Of a stretch of 64,000 nt of DNA, positions 63,858 to 64,000 are shown in pieces. The stretch is from Ferroplasma sp. GTDB lineage: Archaea > Thermoplasmatota > Thermoplasmata > Thermoplasmatales > Thermoplasmataceae. The DNA lies in assembly GCF_031200575.1 (NCBI RefSeq), contig NZ_CP133597.1:310001-374000 (forward strand). Direction: 5' to 3'. A model generated the notes under the pieces. It did no database searches, was not told the origin of the DNA, and saw only the letters and a program-made list of their open reading frames with translations. A program made the position numbers and the translations under genes. Positions within the stretch are counted from its first letter, which is position 1. Each line of letters opens with the position of its first letter.

Positions 63858-64000
63858 TTACAAACCCTCTTTTGTTTGCTCTTTTACAATTTCCGATGTT
63901 CTCCCTGGAAATTTCATAAAAATCGTGATTATCACTGAGATAGCCGCAGGAATAACCATAAAGTATAGCATACCCGTTCTGAACGTTTTGATACTAATAT
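63858..64000 (-). CDS. C-terminal end of a membrane protein, probably a transporter
   Basis: The last 46 codons before the window end, read on the minus strand. They contain one hydrophobic helix (GMLYFMVIPAAISVIITIF) and a charged tail MKFPGRTSEIVKEQTKEGL. The helix-plus-basic tail is what one expects from the last helix of an MFS or other transporter. The rest lies outside the window. It is 4 bp from the convergent S9 peptidase gene. Confidence 0.5.
   Translation of the reverse strand, partial: ISIKTFRTGMLYFMVIPAAISVIITIFMKFPGRTSEIVKEQTKEGL

Overview
The window is chromosomal DNA of an archaeon, most likely a member of the Thermoplasmatales (Ferroplasma/Acidiplasma/Cuniculiplasma-like). 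The archaeal assignment rests on Rrp4/Rrp41/Rrp42, SBDS, RpoF, RpoP, L21e, L31e, L37ae, L39e, S19e, aIF6, Pus10, RfcS, Hjc and the HMG-CoA synthase/thiolase/DUF35 trio. The narrower assignment rests on low GC, heavy ATA/AGG use, cytochrome bd, and TATA boxes about 22-27 nt ahead of start codons (mostly leaderless transcripts). GGTG/GGTGA ribosome sites appear mainly inside operons. The genus is not resolved.

Layout. 1-8.2 kb: DUF763 gene (5' end outside the window), hydantoinase/oxoprolinase pair hyuAB, exonuclease III, a molybdopterin oxidoreductase and small transporters. 8.2-14.6 kb: two information-processing operons (SBDS-rrp4-rrp41-rrp42-L37ae-rpoP; pus10-L21e-rpoF-DUF655-ksgA). 15.6-18.2 kb: first mevalonate steps, with a thiolase homologue lacking its nucleophilic Cys. 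18.3-21.8 kb: MqnD-like protein and cytochrome bd oxidase. 21.8-22.1 kb: tRNA-Pro followed by a strong box C/D sRNA candidate. 22-30.4 kb: housekeeping mix (Nnr, degenerate ANL-fold protein, regulators, thymidine kinase, divergent carbamate-kinase-like protein, Hjc, class III aminotransferase). 30.6-34.7 kb: ATPase pseudogene, ferritin-like/VIT1 iron protein, ABC exporter. 34.7-36.7 kb: S19e-PDCD5-L39e-L31e-aIF6, then an unexplained structured intergenic segment. 36.9-43.3 kb: pyrE/pyrF, SppA, alcohol dehydrogenase, CobT-like, ornithine cyclodeaminase family, LysE and PurN. 43.4-44.2 kb: secreted-protein gene broken by an in-frame TAG. 44.3-48.1 kb: oxidative-stress unit, peroxiredoxin - EncFtn-like ferritin - KatG, with a divergent Lrp-family regulator. 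48.2-51.8 kb: rfcS, tRNA-Ala, and an accessory island whose 17-bp tRNA 3'-end repeat brackets a VapBC pair, followed by three unrecognised genes. 51.8-56.4 kb: proline racemase family, M20 peptidase and YeeE/YedE sulfur transporter. 56.6-64 kb: an AT-richer peptide-use island (MFS, two M20 enzymes, amidohydrolase, S9 peptidase, partial membrane protein).

The picture is an aerobic or microaerobic acidophilic heterotroph that lives on peptides, makes isoprenoid lipids by the mevalonate route, and carries several iron and peroxide defences. The most notable signals are the tRNA-Ala att duplication with VapBC, the C/D sRNA candidate, the orphan encapsulated-ferritin homologue, the thiolase with altered catalytic residues, and the structured segment between aIF6 and pyrE. 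No CRISPR array and no intact insertion sequence were seen. I did not find a clear, complete new multi-gene system.
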